Made by a program: the position numbers and the translations under genes. This document shows positions 7,406-16,076 of a stretch of 64,000 bases of DNA, in pieces. How positions within the stretch are numbered: position 1 is the first letter of the stretch; each line of letters starts with the position of its first letter. The stretch comes from CAYRLW01 sp964425215 (GTDB lineage Bacteria > Spirochaetota > Spirochaetia > Treponematales > Breznakiellaceae). The notes under the pieces are model-generated. The model was not told the DNA's origin. It made no database searches and saw only the letters and a list, made by a program, of their open reading frames with translations. The stretch is from positions 62,001-126,000 of the forward strand of contig CAYRLW010000002.1 in the NCBI GenBank assembly GCA_964425215.1. The letters are read 5' to 3'.

Positions 7406-8896
7406 ATGGGGAAGGATCAAAAAACGGCAAGGGGCCTGGCCGCCTATTCACGGGTTATCGGTTCAACGGGGAAGGAGACTCAAAACGAGAGCCAAAACGA
7501 AACCTCGGAGCGGGATTCTAAAGGGCCTCTACAGGTAAAAGGGCCCGTTCCTACGGCGAAGGTAAAGCCGATTTCCACTCCGGCAAAGGACGTACCTCAA
7601 AGGACAAAACCCTTGCCGGGGAATGATGGGGGCGAAGTCCAGACAAATAAGGCCGGCCCTTCTGTTTCAAGCCGGTTCTCCCAAGAAAGGCCTAGTTTCC
7701 CTTCGGTTAGACAAACCGACGCCCCATCGGATAAACAGTTCAAGTCCTCATCGGATAAACAGTTCAAGTCCTCATCGGATAAACAGTTCAAGTCCACCGA
7801 AATACCTAGCCATAGGGCTTCTAAGCCCTCCGGATTTTATCCCGATCAAACAGCGCAAATTCCCCCTTCGGGTCTTATAAAAGCTACCGAAACAAAGGGG
7901 GACTCCAAATACCGCAAGGTAGCGAAACTTCTCGTGATCATCGGTCAGGACCAGGGGGCCAAAATTCTGGCGAAACTGGACAGCGATCAGGTGGAGGCCA
8001 TTGCCCGGGAATTGACCACCATCCGGTCCGTGTCGGACCAGGAAGCCCGGGTCATTATCGCTGAATTTCGGGAGCTTTTTTCTTCCAGCCTGGCACCGGG
8101 AGGATCTTCGGAAGGGGGCATCGAGACGGCGCGCCGCCTTTTGCATACCGCCTTTGGGGAAGAGCAGGGGGAAGCTTTTTTACGCCGGGCTGTTCCGGAG
8201 GCCCGGGAAAATCCCTTCGCTTTTTTAGAAGATTTTACGGGAGAGCAAATCGCCTTTCTTTTAAAGGAAGAACAGGCCTCCACCGCCGCGTTGGTGCTCT
8301 CCCGGCTTTCGCCTAAAATTGCCGCCGAAACCCTTAAAATATTCGATGAAAAACGGCGATTAGAAACCCTTAAGCGGCTTGCGAAAATGGGTAAAACGGT
8401 TCCCGAGGTGTTGGAACGGGTGGCCGCCGCTCTACGGGAACGGGCCCACGCCATTGGACAGGTAAAGGCCACGGAAATCGACGGACGGGCGGCCTTAGCG
8501 GCAATTTTACGGCAGGTCGATCCATCCTTTGGGGATAGAATCCTAGAAGAATTAGAGGAGACCGATGGGGATTTGGGCCGGGAATTAAAGGAAAAACTGT
8601 ACACCTTCGATGACGTACTTTCGGTGGATGACCGCCCCTTGGCGGCCCATTTACGGGGCATGGCCGACCGGGATATTGCTATTCTGCTTAAGGGCCGGTC
8701 CCCGGAATTCATAAAAAAAATTAAGGCTAACCTTTCCTCAACCCGCCGGGCCATGGTGGAGGAAGAGGAAGAATTGTTGGGCCCCCTTCCTCGTCGGGAG
8801 GTGGAACAGGTGGGGCGAGATTTCATGGCCTGGTTTCGACTGGGCCGGGAACAGGGCAGAATCATTTTATTGAACGATGAAGATGTTTTATCATAA
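7406..8896 (+). CDS. fliG: FliG-like flagellar motor switch protein with long N-terminal tail
   Basis: A 496-residue protein. Residues from about 170 onward resemble FliG: KVAKLLVIIGQDQGAKIL in the N-domain, a middle domain, and a C-terminal domain with TFDDVLSVDDRPLAAHL, then ALLKGRSPEFIKKI-like and ELLGPLPRREVE segments. The EHPQR signature of the middle domain is not conserved (EEQAS instead). The first 170 residues are low-complexity and include three copies of an eight-residue repeat, SSDKQFKS. Spirochaetes commonly carry two FliG proteins; this divergent copy, away from flagellar operons, is likely the accessory one. The ATG at 7406 sits six bases after a -10 box and lacks a ribosome-binding site. 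The M16 peptidase gene follows after 12 bases. Confidence 0.8.
   Translation: MGKDQKTARGLAAYSRVIGSTGKETQNESQNETSERDSKGPLQVKGPVPTAKVKPISTPAKDVPQRTKPLPGNDGGEVQTNKAGPSVSSRFSQERPSFPSVRQTDAPSDKQFKSSSDKQFKSSSDKQFKSTEIPSHRASKPSGFYPDQTAQIPPSGLIKATETKGDSKYRKVAKLLVIIGQDQGAKILAKLDSDQVEAIARELTTIRSVSDQEARVIIAEFRELFSSSLAPGGSSEGGIETARRLLHTAFGEEQGEAFLRRAVPEARENPFAFLEDFTGEQIAFLLKEEQASTAALVLSRLSPKIAAETLKIFDEKRRLETLKRLAKMGKTVPEVLERVAAALRERAHAIGQVKATEIDGRAALAAILRQVDPSFGDRILEELEETDGDLGRELKEKLYTFDDVLSVDDRPLAAHLRGMADRDIAILLKGRSPEFIKKIKANLSSTRRAMVEEEEELLGPLPRREVEQVGRDFMAWFRLGREQGRIILLNDEDVLS
7724..7795 (+). repeat. 24-bp tandem repeat, three units, in fliG-like gene
   Basis: Three consecutive 24-base units (7724, 7748, 7772) are identical apart from the first base of unit 1 and encode (S/P)SDKQFKS. 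Being a multiple of three, copy-number change would keep the frame and only lengthen the disordered tail. Confidence 0.95.
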
Positions 8897-8908
8897 GGAG
8901 TTGGACCG

Positions 8909-11900
8909 GTGAGTGTGAAAACCGCATTAAAAGAAGGTCAAAAAATCGAAGGGTTTGAAATTGTTACCGTTCTTCCGCTGGAAGAATTAAACGCCCTGGG
9001 GATCTATGCTCGGCATACGAGTTCCGGAGCGGAGCTATTTCATATACTAAACGAGGATAAGGAAAATCTGTTTGCCTTCGCGTTTTCCACCCCCAGTATG
9101 GACTCCACGGGGGTAGCCCACGTGTTGGAGCACTCGGTCCTCTGCGGTTCCCAGCGCTATCCCCTCAAGGATGCTTTTATCGTCCTTGCCCAAGGTAGTT
9201 TGCAGACCTTTTTAAACGCCATGACCTATCCGGATAAGACCGTGTACCCAGCCTCTTCTACCAACCGGAAGGATTATTTTAACCTGATGTCCGTATACGG
9301 TGACGCGGTTTTCCATCCCCTGTTGGAAGAATGGACCTTTATGCAGGAGGGACACCGTCTTCAGTTCGACGAGCCCGGTTCTACCAATGGAAGTACCAGT
9401 TCTAGGGTTTCTAAACTATCCCGGTTTGGGGTGGTCTATAACGAAATGAAGGGAAACTATTCCTCCATGGATTCCATCGCCGCCGATTGGACCTTTCGAT
9501 CCGTTCTTCCAGATACCCCCTACGCTTACGATTCGGGTGGAGATCCCGACGAAATTCCCCAGCTGACCTGGGAGGCCCTCCGGGCTTTTCATAAGAAACA
9601 GTACGTGGGGTCCAACTGCAAAATATTTCTCTGCGGCGACATACCGACGGAAGAGCAGTTGCGATTTCTTAATGCGGAATTTCTAAAAGACTTGAACCGG
9701 GGTACCCCGGTGGCTCCCATCGCGAAGGCTGAACGGTGGTCCGAACCTCGGCGTCTGTCGGTGCCGTACCCCGCGGCGGAGGGGCAAAAGTCCACGGTCT
9801 TCGTCTCCTGGCTCTGTTCCGATTCCACCGATCCGGTAGAAACCCTGTCGTTAGCGGTGCTGACAGAAGCCCTTTTAGGCCACGACGGATCTCCCTTAAG
9901 CCGGGCTTTGGTAGAATCCTCCCTGGGCGAGGATATTTCTCCAGTTACGGGCTTGGAAGGGGAACTGCGAGAAACCGTTTTTTCCGTAGGATTACGGGGT
10001 GTGGAAGGAAAAAACGCGGAAAAGGTGGAACAATTTATCTTTAAAACCCTCTTGGCAATTAAGGAAAAGGGAATTCCCGATGAAGAGGTTTCGGCGGCTC
10101 TGCTTTCTTTGGAATTTTCAAACCGGGAAATTAGAAGGGCCGGGGGGCCCTATTCCCTGGTATGGATGCGCCGGGCCCTTCGATCCTGGCTCCATGGGGC
10201 CAACCCCTGGGACAACCTCCTTTTTGTACCCACGTTTACCGAGGTTAAGCGACGGATAACCGAAGATAAACGGTACCTGGAGGGGCTCATTCAAAAATAC
10301 CTGCTTGCCAATCCCCACCATTCCTTGGTATCCGTGGATCCCGAAGTAGGGCTCTTAGAAAGAAAAGAAGAGGCCCTGCGCTCGGAATTGGATCGAATAG
10401 AAAAAAGTCTATCCCCTGAGGAACGGGAAAGCATACTTGAAAAATCTAAACTATTGGAAGCGATCCAGTCGCAGGGGGATAGCGAGGAAGCCCTAAAAGC
10501 GATTCCTCACCTTTCCCTCTCCGATCTTTCCCGGGATGTGGAAACCCTGGATCGACGATTTATTGATGCGGGAATGGCCCTGGTGGCTCATGATCAGTAC
10601 ACCAACGGGATTACCTATTTTGATTTCGCGTTCCCTGTGGATATTTTATCCGTCGAAGATTACCCCTGGCTTCCGCTCCTATCCCGTACGATTCCCGGTC
10701 TTGGTTTGCCGGGGATGGATTACGGTAGCCTTTCAAGTCTTTTAGCCCAGACGGTTGGGGGCTTTTCGGCCCTGCTCCATACTTCCTCCCTCGCTCCCGG
10801 TTCCAGCCGCTCGGTGGTCCTTCCTTCGGGAATTCTTGATTTGGCGGGGCGGGATTGGCTTATTTTCCGGGTAAAGGCTCTGGACGAAAAGATCGAGGCC
10901 GCCTTGGATTTATCTCGGCGCATCATCCTTACTGCGGACTTTTCCGATCTGCGTCGTTTAGATGACCTTATTGGGGAATTCAAAAACGATTTTATGTCCT
11001 CCATAGCCCCTTCGGGACATTCCTACGCCCTTTCTCGGTCAAGCCGCTTGGTAAGCCGTGCTAAAGCGGTGGAGGAACTGTGGAACGGTCTATCCCAGTT
11101 CGATCGGGTCAAATCATTTGTAGAGATGGATCGGGGGGAGATAGCCCGTACATTAGCTTCCATTCGGGATACCCTGGTACAACACGGCGGTATAATCATC
11201 AACGTAACCGCCGGCGGAGAAACCCTCGATACCGCCGTGGCCCAGGTAGTCTCCCGCTTCGCCTCCTTCGGCCTGCCCCGGACCCGAAACCGGGGAACCG
11301 AAACGGCGGAATCCTTCTATCCCCTGATTCATCCAAATCCATCGGAAAAGCCCAGTCAAAACGAGGTGTACGGTTCCACATCCCTGCAGGTGGGCTTTGC
11401 GGCCCTGGCTATTCCCGGGGCTACCTTTGCCAGCCGGGAACAAGCGGCGGAACTGGTGTTGGCTCACCGGCTTTCCACGGGCATTCTTTGGGAAGATATC
11501 CGGATGAAGGGGGGGGCGTACGGGGCCTTCGCGTACCCCGATGGTTTGGAACCCACGTTCCTTTTGGCCACCTACCGGGATCCAAACCCCACCGTGTCTC
11601 TGGGTGCCCTCAAGGAAGCCCTCCGGAAATCGATGGTTCCTCCATCGAACGAGGAATTGGAAAAGGCTATCATCGGAACCTATTCTAAGGAAGTGCGTCC
11701 CCGGACCGGACCGGAAAAGGGGATGACCGATTTTATGCGGCTCCTTACGGGGATTACCGATCCGGCGCGGAAGAGGAAACTCGATTTTATGGTGAGCCTA
11801 AAGGATACGGATATAGTTTCCGCCGCCCAGCGGTTGTATGAAAATATAAACCGGGCGAACGCCACGGTTCTCGCGGGTCTTGCCCAGGCGGAACAGGCGG

Positions 11901-11938
11901 CTCAGGTTTTGGACGTCCCTGTCCGTTCGTTGGAATAA
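8909..11938 (+). CDS. M16C-family zinc metallopeptidase (presequence-protease type)
   Basis: A 1009-residue insulinase-superfamily peptidase of the PreP/Cym1 type, the usual length for this branch. The inverted zinc motif HVLEH sits near residue 71 in GVAHVLEHSVLCGS, followed by KDAFIVLAQGSLQTFLNAM. The second ligand region (VVYNEMKGNYSS) lies about 100 residues on. The C-terminal half has the catalytically inactive repeat with DIRMKGGAYGAFA. It would degrade short unfolded peptides; no export signal is seen, so it is probably cytosolic. The start is GTG, with AAGGAG overlapping the fliG stop region, so it is co-transcribed with the fliG-like gene. Confidence 0.93.
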   Translation: MSVKTALKEGQKIEGFEIVTVLPLEELNALGIYARHTSSGAELFHILNEDKENLFAFAFSTPSMDSTGVAHVLEHSVLCGSQRYPLKDAFIVLAQGSLQTFLNAMTYPDKTVYPASSTNRKDYFNLMSVYGDAVFHPLLEEWTFMQEGHRLQFDEPGSTNGSTSSRVSKLSRFGVVYNEMKGNYSSMDSIAADWTFRSVLPDTPYAYDSGGDPDEIPQLTWEALRAFHKKQYVGSNCKIFLCGDIPTEEQLRFLNAEFLKDLNRGTPVAPIAKAERWSEPRRLSVPYPAAEGQKSTVFVSWLCSDSTDPVETLSLAVLTEALLGHDGSPLSRALVESSLGEDISPVTGLEGELRETVFSVGLRGVEGKNAEKVEQFIFKTLLAIKEKGIPDEEVSAALLSLEFSNREIRRAGGPYSLVWMRRALRSWLHGANPWDNLLFVPTFTEVKRRITEDKRYLEGLIQKYLLANPHHSLVSVDPEVGLLERKEEALRSELDRIEKSLSPEERESILEKSKLLEAIQSQGDSEEALKAIPHLSLSDLSRDVETLDRRFIDAGMALVAHDQYTNGITYFDFAFPVDILSVEDYPWLPLLSRTIPGLGLPGMDYGSLSSLLAQTVGGFSALLHTSSLAPGSSRSVVLPSGILDLAGRDWLIFRVKALDEKIEAALDLSRRIILTADFSDLRRLDDLIGEFKNDFMSSIAPSGHSYALSRSSRLVSRAKAVEELWNGLSQFDRVKSFVEMDRGEIARTLASIRDTLVQHGGIIINVTAGGETLDTAVAQVVSRFASFGLPRTRNRGTETAESFYPLIHPNPSEKPSQNEVYGSTSLQVGFAALAIPGATFASREQAAELVLAHRLSTGILWEDIRMKGGAYGAFAYPDGLEPTFLLATYRDPNPTVSLGALKEALRKSMVPPSNEELEKAIIGTYSKEVRPRTGPEKGMTDFMRLLTGITDPARKRKLDFMVSLKDTDIVSAAQRLYENINRANATVLAGLAQAEQAAQVLDVPVRSLE

Positions 11939-11978
11939 AATTCCATCGATAAAAAATTATTTTAAGACCCATTTAATA

Positions 11979-12007
11979 TTGACATTAATTAGTAGTTGCA
12001 ATATTAT
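11979..12007 (+). promoter_or_regulatory. Strong sigma70-type promoter of the ferredoxin cluster
   Basis: TTGACA (11979-11984), a 17-base spacer and TATTAT (12002-12007), the best consensus match in the window. An inverted repeat TTGCA-N6-TGCAA (11996-12011) spans the -10 box and could bind a regulator. A small hairpin (TGCTCC-ATA-GGAGCA, 12020-12034) lies in the leader before the TAGGAG ribosome-binding site. Confidence 0.75.
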
Positions 12008-12062
12008 GCAAATAAGAAATTGCTCCATAGGAGCAGAACATCATCCTTTTTAGGAGTTTGGT

Positions 12063-12263
12063 ATGGCCGCGAATTGGTATCCTATCGTTAACGAAGAAAC
12101 CTGTGTGAATTGTAATTCCTGCGTAGACTTTTGCAGTCACGGGGTGTATCAGTCCGATAGCTCCGCCCCTAAGGTCGTAAACACGGGAGCCTGCGTGGAA
12201 TTTTGCCGGGGGTGTGCAAAAATATGCCCCACCGAAGCGATAACTTATTTTGGTGACAACTGA
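12063..12263 (+). CDS. Two-cluster 4Fe-4S ferredoxin-like protein
   Basis: A 66-residue protein with two cysteine motifs: CVNCNSCVDFC near residues 18-28 and CVEFCRGCAKICP near 44-56. Together they supply enough cysteines for two [4Fe-4S] clusters, though the second has a spacing unlike classical clostridial ferredoxins. It is probably a low-potential electron carrier. It is the first gene of a three-gene redox cluster with an HdrA-like and a NifX-like protein. A consensus promoter lies upstream, so expression may be high. Confidence 0.88.
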   Translation: MAANWYPIVNEETCVNCNSCVDFCSHGVYQSDSSAPKVVNTGACVEFCRGCAKICPTEAITYFGDN

Positions 12264-12281
12264 TAGTTTCCGTAGAGATTC

Positions 12282-12320
12282 GAGGCTCTTTCAAAGCTCT
12301 CTGAGTTTTGAAAGAACCTC
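12282..12320 (+). repeat. TTTTGAAAGA-family hairpin (half element)
   Basis: An imperfect hairpin between GAGGCTCTTTCAAA and TTTTGAAAGAACCTC, with the CTCTCTGAG loop of the third stem of the 153-bp repeat. It lies between the ferredoxin and HdrA-like genes and might attenuate transcription. Confidence 0.6.
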
Positions 12321-12383
12321 ATTCGTTTGAACAGTACCGATTCCGCGGTAGGCGGAAGATACGTCATTTTTTAGGAGTGGTAT

Positions 12384-12737
12384 ATGGCTAAAAAGGGATT
12401 ATTATTGTGCGTCTGCCAGGGCAACTGTCCTTCGTTTCAACAGATGAATATTTTTGACGTAGGAAACTCTATACGGCGAGAAAAATTGATCGATTACATG
12501 GCTATCCATCCCCAACTTTGCGCTACCGATGGGGATAAATTTCTTACCACGCTTTTAACGGGCGGAGAAACAGAGGATTTGTACGTGGCGGCCTGCGATC
12601 CCACCATGCAGGTAAAAATGTTCCGGGACGCCATGGAAGCCTCTGGCTTTTCCAAAGAACATATCCACGGGGTGGATATCCGGAACATGAGCACCGAAGA
12701 AGCGGTTACCTCTATCAAAAAAATGCTGTCCGAATAG
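12384..12737 (+). CDS. Small HdrA/QmoA N-terminal-like protein
   Basis: A 117-residue protein resembling only the N-terminal segment of heterodisulfide reductase subunit A. It has CVCQGNCPS near residue 9, a conserved Cys in HPQLCATDGDKF, VAACDPTMQVKMFRDAM, and an HIHGVDIRNMSTEEAV ending that parallels the N-I-R-E region of HdrA. The flavin- and iron-sulfur-binding rest of HdrA is absent, so this is a mini-protein rather than a truncated gene: it has its own ribosome-binding site (TAGGAG), and the NifX-like gene starts 11 bases on. The role is unknown; electron transfer or cluster handling with its neighbours is an inference. Confidence 0.7.
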   Translation: MAKKGLLLCVCQGNCPSFQQMNIFDVGNSIRREKLIDYMAIHPQLCATDGDKFLTTLLTGGETEDLYVAACDPTMQVKMFRDAMEASGFSKEHIHGVDIRNMSTEEAVTSIKKMLSE

Positions 12738-12748
12738 GGGAAGCCCTT

Positions 12749-13081
12749 ATGGAAACCGTAATTACCGCCAAGGGTGCCGGGTTGGGAGCCTGGGTGGATG
12801 AGGATTTTGCCAACTGCCGACAAATTGTGGTGGTCCATGATGACGGCACCTTTGACGCGTACCCTAACCCGATAACGGAAAAAAACCAAGGCAGGGCCTT
12901 GGCCGATTTTATCCTTTCCACCGTTACGCCTGTGGACTGTTTAGTTACCGGTCAAATCGACAAGGATGCCCTGGCAAGCCTTTCTCGCGCGGGGGTTAAG
13001 GTCTATTCCGGCCAAAAAGGGTCCGTGTTGGAGTTGGTCGAGGAAGTTAAAAATCAAAAACTCGCTCCGGCGAGTCTATAG
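12749..13081 (+). CDS. NifX/NafY-type (dinitrogenase iron-molybdenum cofactor family) protein
   Basis: A 110-residue protein of the family that includes NifX, NafY and the C-terminus of NifB. VDEDFANCRQIVVV, then FILSTVTPVDCLVTGQ and GVKVYSGQKGSVLELVEE are typical. These proteins bind iron-sulfur or FeMo-cofactor precursors, but many members occur outside nitrogen fixation. No nif genes are visible here. It follows the HdrA-like gene by 11 bases and ends the redox cluster. A full copy of the 153-bp repeat begins 28 bases after its stop. Confidence 0.85.
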   Translation: METVITAKGAGLGAWVDEDFANCRQIVVVHDDGTFDAYPNPITEKNQGRALADFILSTVTPVDCLVTGQIDKDALASLSRAGVKVYSGQKGSVLELVEEVKNQKLAPASL

Positions 13082-13109
13082 ATTCCTATTTAGCGGGCTT
13101 CAGTAATCC

Positions 13110-13262
13110 GAGGTTCTTTCAAAAGTCTGTTACTTTTGAAAGAACCTCTTGCAGTATTTTTGCAATCTAAAATAAATATATATAGTATAAAGAATAGAAA
13201 AAATACTGCATATACATCTAAGGTAGCTCTTTCAAAACTCCCTGAATTTTGAAAGAGCCTCA
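13110..13262 (+). repeat. 153-bp three-stem repeat, copy 1
   Basis: Stem 1: 16 bp perfect (13110-13125 with 13133-13148), loop TCTGTTA. Stem 2: TGCAGTATTTTT (13150-13161) with AAAAATACTGCA (13199-13210), enclosing an AT-rich segment. Stem 3: GCTCTTTCAAAA (13226-13237) with 13247-13258, loop CTCCCTGAA. The element begins GAGGTTCTTTC and ends GAGCCTC. It lies between the NifX-like gene and clpB. Confidence 0.9.
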
Positions 13263-13367
13263 TCCTAAAAAATTTTTAAGCCCGCGTTACCATAATAGGT
13301 CGTAGGAGTTAAGAGGACCGTAGGAGTTTGTCCGACCGGTCCGAGAGGCTTTTTACTCGGATAAGAA

Positions 13368-13396
13368 TTGAAAATTAACGCGTATTTCGCTATATT
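13368..13396 (+). promoter_or_regulatory. Upstream clpB promoter candidate
   Basis: TTGAAA (13368-13373), a 17-base spacer and TATATT (13391-13396), about 100 bases before the clpB ATG. No CIRCE element (TTAGCACTC repeats) is seen. Confidence 0.5.
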
Positions 13397-13465
13397 ATCG
13401 AACATTAGTATAAATATACCGGTATATAAACGAATATCGCAAAAACTCTAATTCATACGTTCTAT

Positions 13466-13494
13466 TTGCCGAAACGAAATTTCCTTCGTATTTT
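13466..13494 (+). promoter_or_regulatory. Proximal clpB promoter candidate (leaderless)
   Basis: TTGCCG (13466-13471), a 17-base spacer and TATTTT (13489-13494). The clpB ATG follows six bases later with no Shine-Dalgarno, the same spacing as at 62 and 7406. Confidence 0.45.
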
Positions 13495-13500
13495 ATACGT

Positions 13501-16071
13501 ATGGACTACGATAAATTTACCATCAAAGCACAGGAGGCGCTCCAGGAGGCCTCCTCGATCGCCCAAAAAAACGACCAACCCCAGGTCGAGTTGGAACACA
13601 TTCTGCTCGCATTGCTGGAGCAGGAGGGCGGAATTGTGGCGCCGATCATCGAAAAAATCGGAGCCAACGTGGAAGCCCTGGTGGCGGAAACCCGTTCCCA
13701 GGTGCTGGCAAAACCCAAGGTGTACGGAGAAGCGGCCCAGCTGTACTTTTCTCCCGCCGTATCCCGTGTATTAGCCAAGGCGGAAACCGAAGCTTCGGCT
13801 TTAAAGGACGAGTTTGTCTCCACGGAACACCTGCTTCTTGCCCTTTTGGGGGCGGAAGGCAAGGCCACGGATTTACTAAAAAAACACGGGGTCACCAAGG
13901 ACGGTGTTCTGACGGCTTTAAAAACCGTCCGGGGAAACGCTCGGGTTACGGATCAAAATCCGGAACAAAAGTATCAGGTTTTGGATAAGTACTGTCGGGA
14001 TCTGACAGCCCTCGCACGGCAGGAAAAGTTGGACCCCGTCATCGGCCGGGACGAGGAAATTAGACGGGTGATGCAGGTGCTTTCCCGGAGAACCAAGAAC
14101 AACCCCGTACTCATAGGCGAACCGGGGGTTGGGAAAACCGCCATCGTGGAAGGGCTGGCCCGCCGTATCGTGGCGGGGGACGTTCCCGAAGGGTTAAAGG
14201 GAAAAAAATTGTTGGCCCTGGATATGGGCGCCCTCGTCGCGGGGGCTAAATTCCGGGGAGAATTCGAGGAACGGCTTAAGGCGGTAATCCACGAGGTGCA
14301 GGCGGCGGCGGGAAATATCATCCTCTTTATCGATGAACTCCACACCCTTGTCGGCGCGGGGGCGGCGGAGGGGGCCACGGACGCTTCCAATTTGTTAAAG
14401 CCCGCCCTTGCCCGGGGTGAGCTTCGATGCATCGGGGCCACCACACTGGACGAGTACCGGCAACATATAGAAAAGGACGCCGCGTTGGAACGGCGTTTCC
14501 AGCAGGTCTACTGCGCCGAACCTTCGGTGGAGGATACCATCGCGATTCTTCGGGGTTTAAAGGAGCGGTACGAGGTTCACCACGGGGTTCGGATTCGGGA
14601 CGAGGCGTTGGTCGCGGCGGCTACCCTGTCTAACCGGTATATAACGAGCCGTTTTTTACCCGACAAGGCCATTGATCTGGTGGACGAGGCGGCGAGCCGC
14701 TTAAAAATGGAGCTGGATAGCCGTCCAACGGAATTGGATAAACTGGAACGGAAACTTTTACAGCTTTCCATCGAAAAACAGGCCCTACAACGGGAAGAGG
14801 ATGGGGCTTCGGTGGAACGGCGGGCCAAGCTGGAAAAGGAAATAGCGGACCTTACGGCCGAACGGGATACCATGCGAGCCCGATGGGAAAACGAGAAGCG
14901 GGATATCGAGCAACTTCGAGCTTTAAAGCAGAAAATAGAGGAACTAAAGATCGATGAGACCCGCTACGAACGGGAAGGCAATTTAGCTAAGGCCGCGGAG
15001 GTTAAGCACGGCCTGATACCGGAAACCCAGAGAAAATTAGCCGAGCTATCGTCCAAAATGGAAGCCAAACGGGGAGAAACGACCCTGCTTCGGGAAGAGG
15101 TGAGCGACGAGGATATCGCTTCGGTGGTATCGTCGTGGACCGGTATTCCGGTCTCTAAAATGCTTTCCGGGGAATTGCAGAAGTATCTGGAATTGGAAAA
15201 GGTCCTGGAACGGCGGGTGGTGGGTCAAAACGCGGCGGTGGAAGCGGTGGCCGATGCGATCCGGCGGAATAAGGCGGGACTTTCGGATACCGGCAGGCCC
15301 CTGGGATCGTTCCTCTTTTTGGGACCCACGGGGGTTGGAAAGACCGAACTGGCAAAAACCCTGGCGGAATTTCTGTTTAACGATGAAAAGGCCCTAACCC
15401 GAATCGATATGAGCGAATACGGGGAAAAACATACGGTCAGCCGTTTAATCGGTGCGCCCCCCGGCTATGTGGGGTACGAACAGGGGGGCCAGCTGACCGA
15501 AGCAGTCCGACGGCGACCCTACAGCGTGGTGCTTTTTGACGAGATCGAGAAGGCCCATCCGGAGGTGTTCAACGTATTTTTGCAGATCCTCGACGACGGT
15601 CGGCTCACGGATGGTCAAGGTCGGGTGGTGGACTTTAAAAACGTCATCATTATTATGACCAGCAACTTGGGTTCCGATTTGATTCTCCAAGCGACGAACG
15701 CCGAGGAAATTCGTGGTGCCCTGGGCGAGCTTTTAAAGGCCAGTTTTAGACCCGAATTTCTTAACCGTATCGATGAGACGGTGATCTTTAACCGGCTGGG
15801 TCAGGGAGAGATAGCTAAAATTGTGGACATCCAGCTCGAGCGCCTGCAGAATCGTTTGGAGGATCGGAAGATAAAGCTACAGCTTACCGAATCCGCCCGA
15901 TCTTTCCTGGCCGAGCGGGGCTACGATCCCCTGTTTGGCGCCCGACCCCTAAAGCGTACCATCCAGGCGGAGCTGGAAAACCCCCTGGCCCGGCTTATAA
16001 TCGCCGGTCGGTTCAAGGAAGGGGACACGGTTACCGTAGACCGTATGGGAGAGGGGCTCTCCCTTTCGTAG
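13501..16071 (+). CDS. clpB: ClpB disaggregase (AAA+ chaperone)
   Basis: An 856-residue Hsp100 chaperone that extracts proteins from aggregates with DnaK/DnaJ. The domains are complete: a double Clp N-domain at about 1-145, the first AAA+ module (Walker A GEPGVGKTAI, Walker B IILFIDELHT), a coiled-coil middle domain at about 400-530, and the second AAA+ module (Walker A GPTGVGKTEL, Walker B VVLFDEIEKAHP). The C-terminal domain ends in RPLKRTIQAELENPLA. The start MDYDKFTIKAQEAL matches the family, although no ribosome-binding site precedes it. It is convergent with the MFS gene, only five bases apart, with no room for a terminator. Confidence 0.98.
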   Translation: MDYDKFTIKAQEALQEASSIAQKNDQPQVELEHILLALLEQEGGIVAPIIEKIGANVEALVAETRSQVLAKPKVYGEAAQLYFSPAVSRVLAKAETEASALKDEFVSTEHLLLALLGAEGKATDLLKKHGVTKDGVLTALKTVRGNARVTDQNPEQKYQVLDKYCRDLTALARQEKLDPVIGRDEEIRRVMQVLSRRTKNNPVLIGEPGVGKTAIVEGLARRIVAGDVPEGLKGKKLLALDMGALVAGAKFRGEFEERLKAVIHEVQAAAGNIILFIDELHTLVGAGAAEGATDASNLLKPALARGELRCIGATTLDEYRQHIEKDAALERRFQQVYCAEPSVEDTIAILRGLKERYEVHHGVRIRDEALVAAATLSNRYITSRFLPDKAIDLVDEAASRLKMELDSRPTELDKLERKLLQLSIEKQALQREEDGASVERRAKLEKEIADLTAERDTMRARWENEKRDIEQLRALKQKIEELKIDETRYEREGNLAKAAEVKHGLIPETQRKLAELSSKMEAKRGETTLLREEVSDEDIASVVSSWTGIPVSKMLSGELQKYLELEKVLERRVVGQNAAVEAVADAIRRNKAGLSDTGRPLGSFLFLGPTGVGKTELAKTLAEFLFNDEKALTRIDMSEYGEKHTVSRLIGAPPGYVGYEQGGQLTEAVRRRPYSVVLFDEIEKAHPEVFNVFLQILDDGRLTDGQGRVVDFKNVIIIMTSNLGSDLILQATNAEEIRGALGELLKASFRPEFLNRIDETVIFNRLGQGEIAKIVDIQLERLQNRLEDRKIKLQLTESARSFLAERGYDPLFGARPLKRTIQAELENPLARLIIAGRFKEGDTVTVDRMGEGLSLS

Positions 16072-16076
16072 GATTT

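Noticed and set aside
7987..8865. 292-residue Ser/Arg-rich minus-strand frame opposite fliG
   Set aside because: Low-complexity antisense frame of a real gene.
11080..11688. 202-residue frame inside the M16 peptidase gene
   Set aside because: Out-of-frame shadow; Gly/Arg/Pro-rich composition and no family match.
12063..13081. Nitrogen-fixation locus
   Set aside because: The NifX-family protein alone is not evidence of nif; no nifHDK, nifB or nifE/N is present.
13263..13500. CIRCE/HrcA control of clpB
   Set aside because: No TTAGCACTC-N9-GAGTGCTAA-like repeat is visible upstream of clpB.
13466..13774. Alternative open frame at the clpB start
   Set aside because: Different frame, overlaps the clpB promoter candidate and has no family similarity; clpB from 13501 matches ClpB N-termini.
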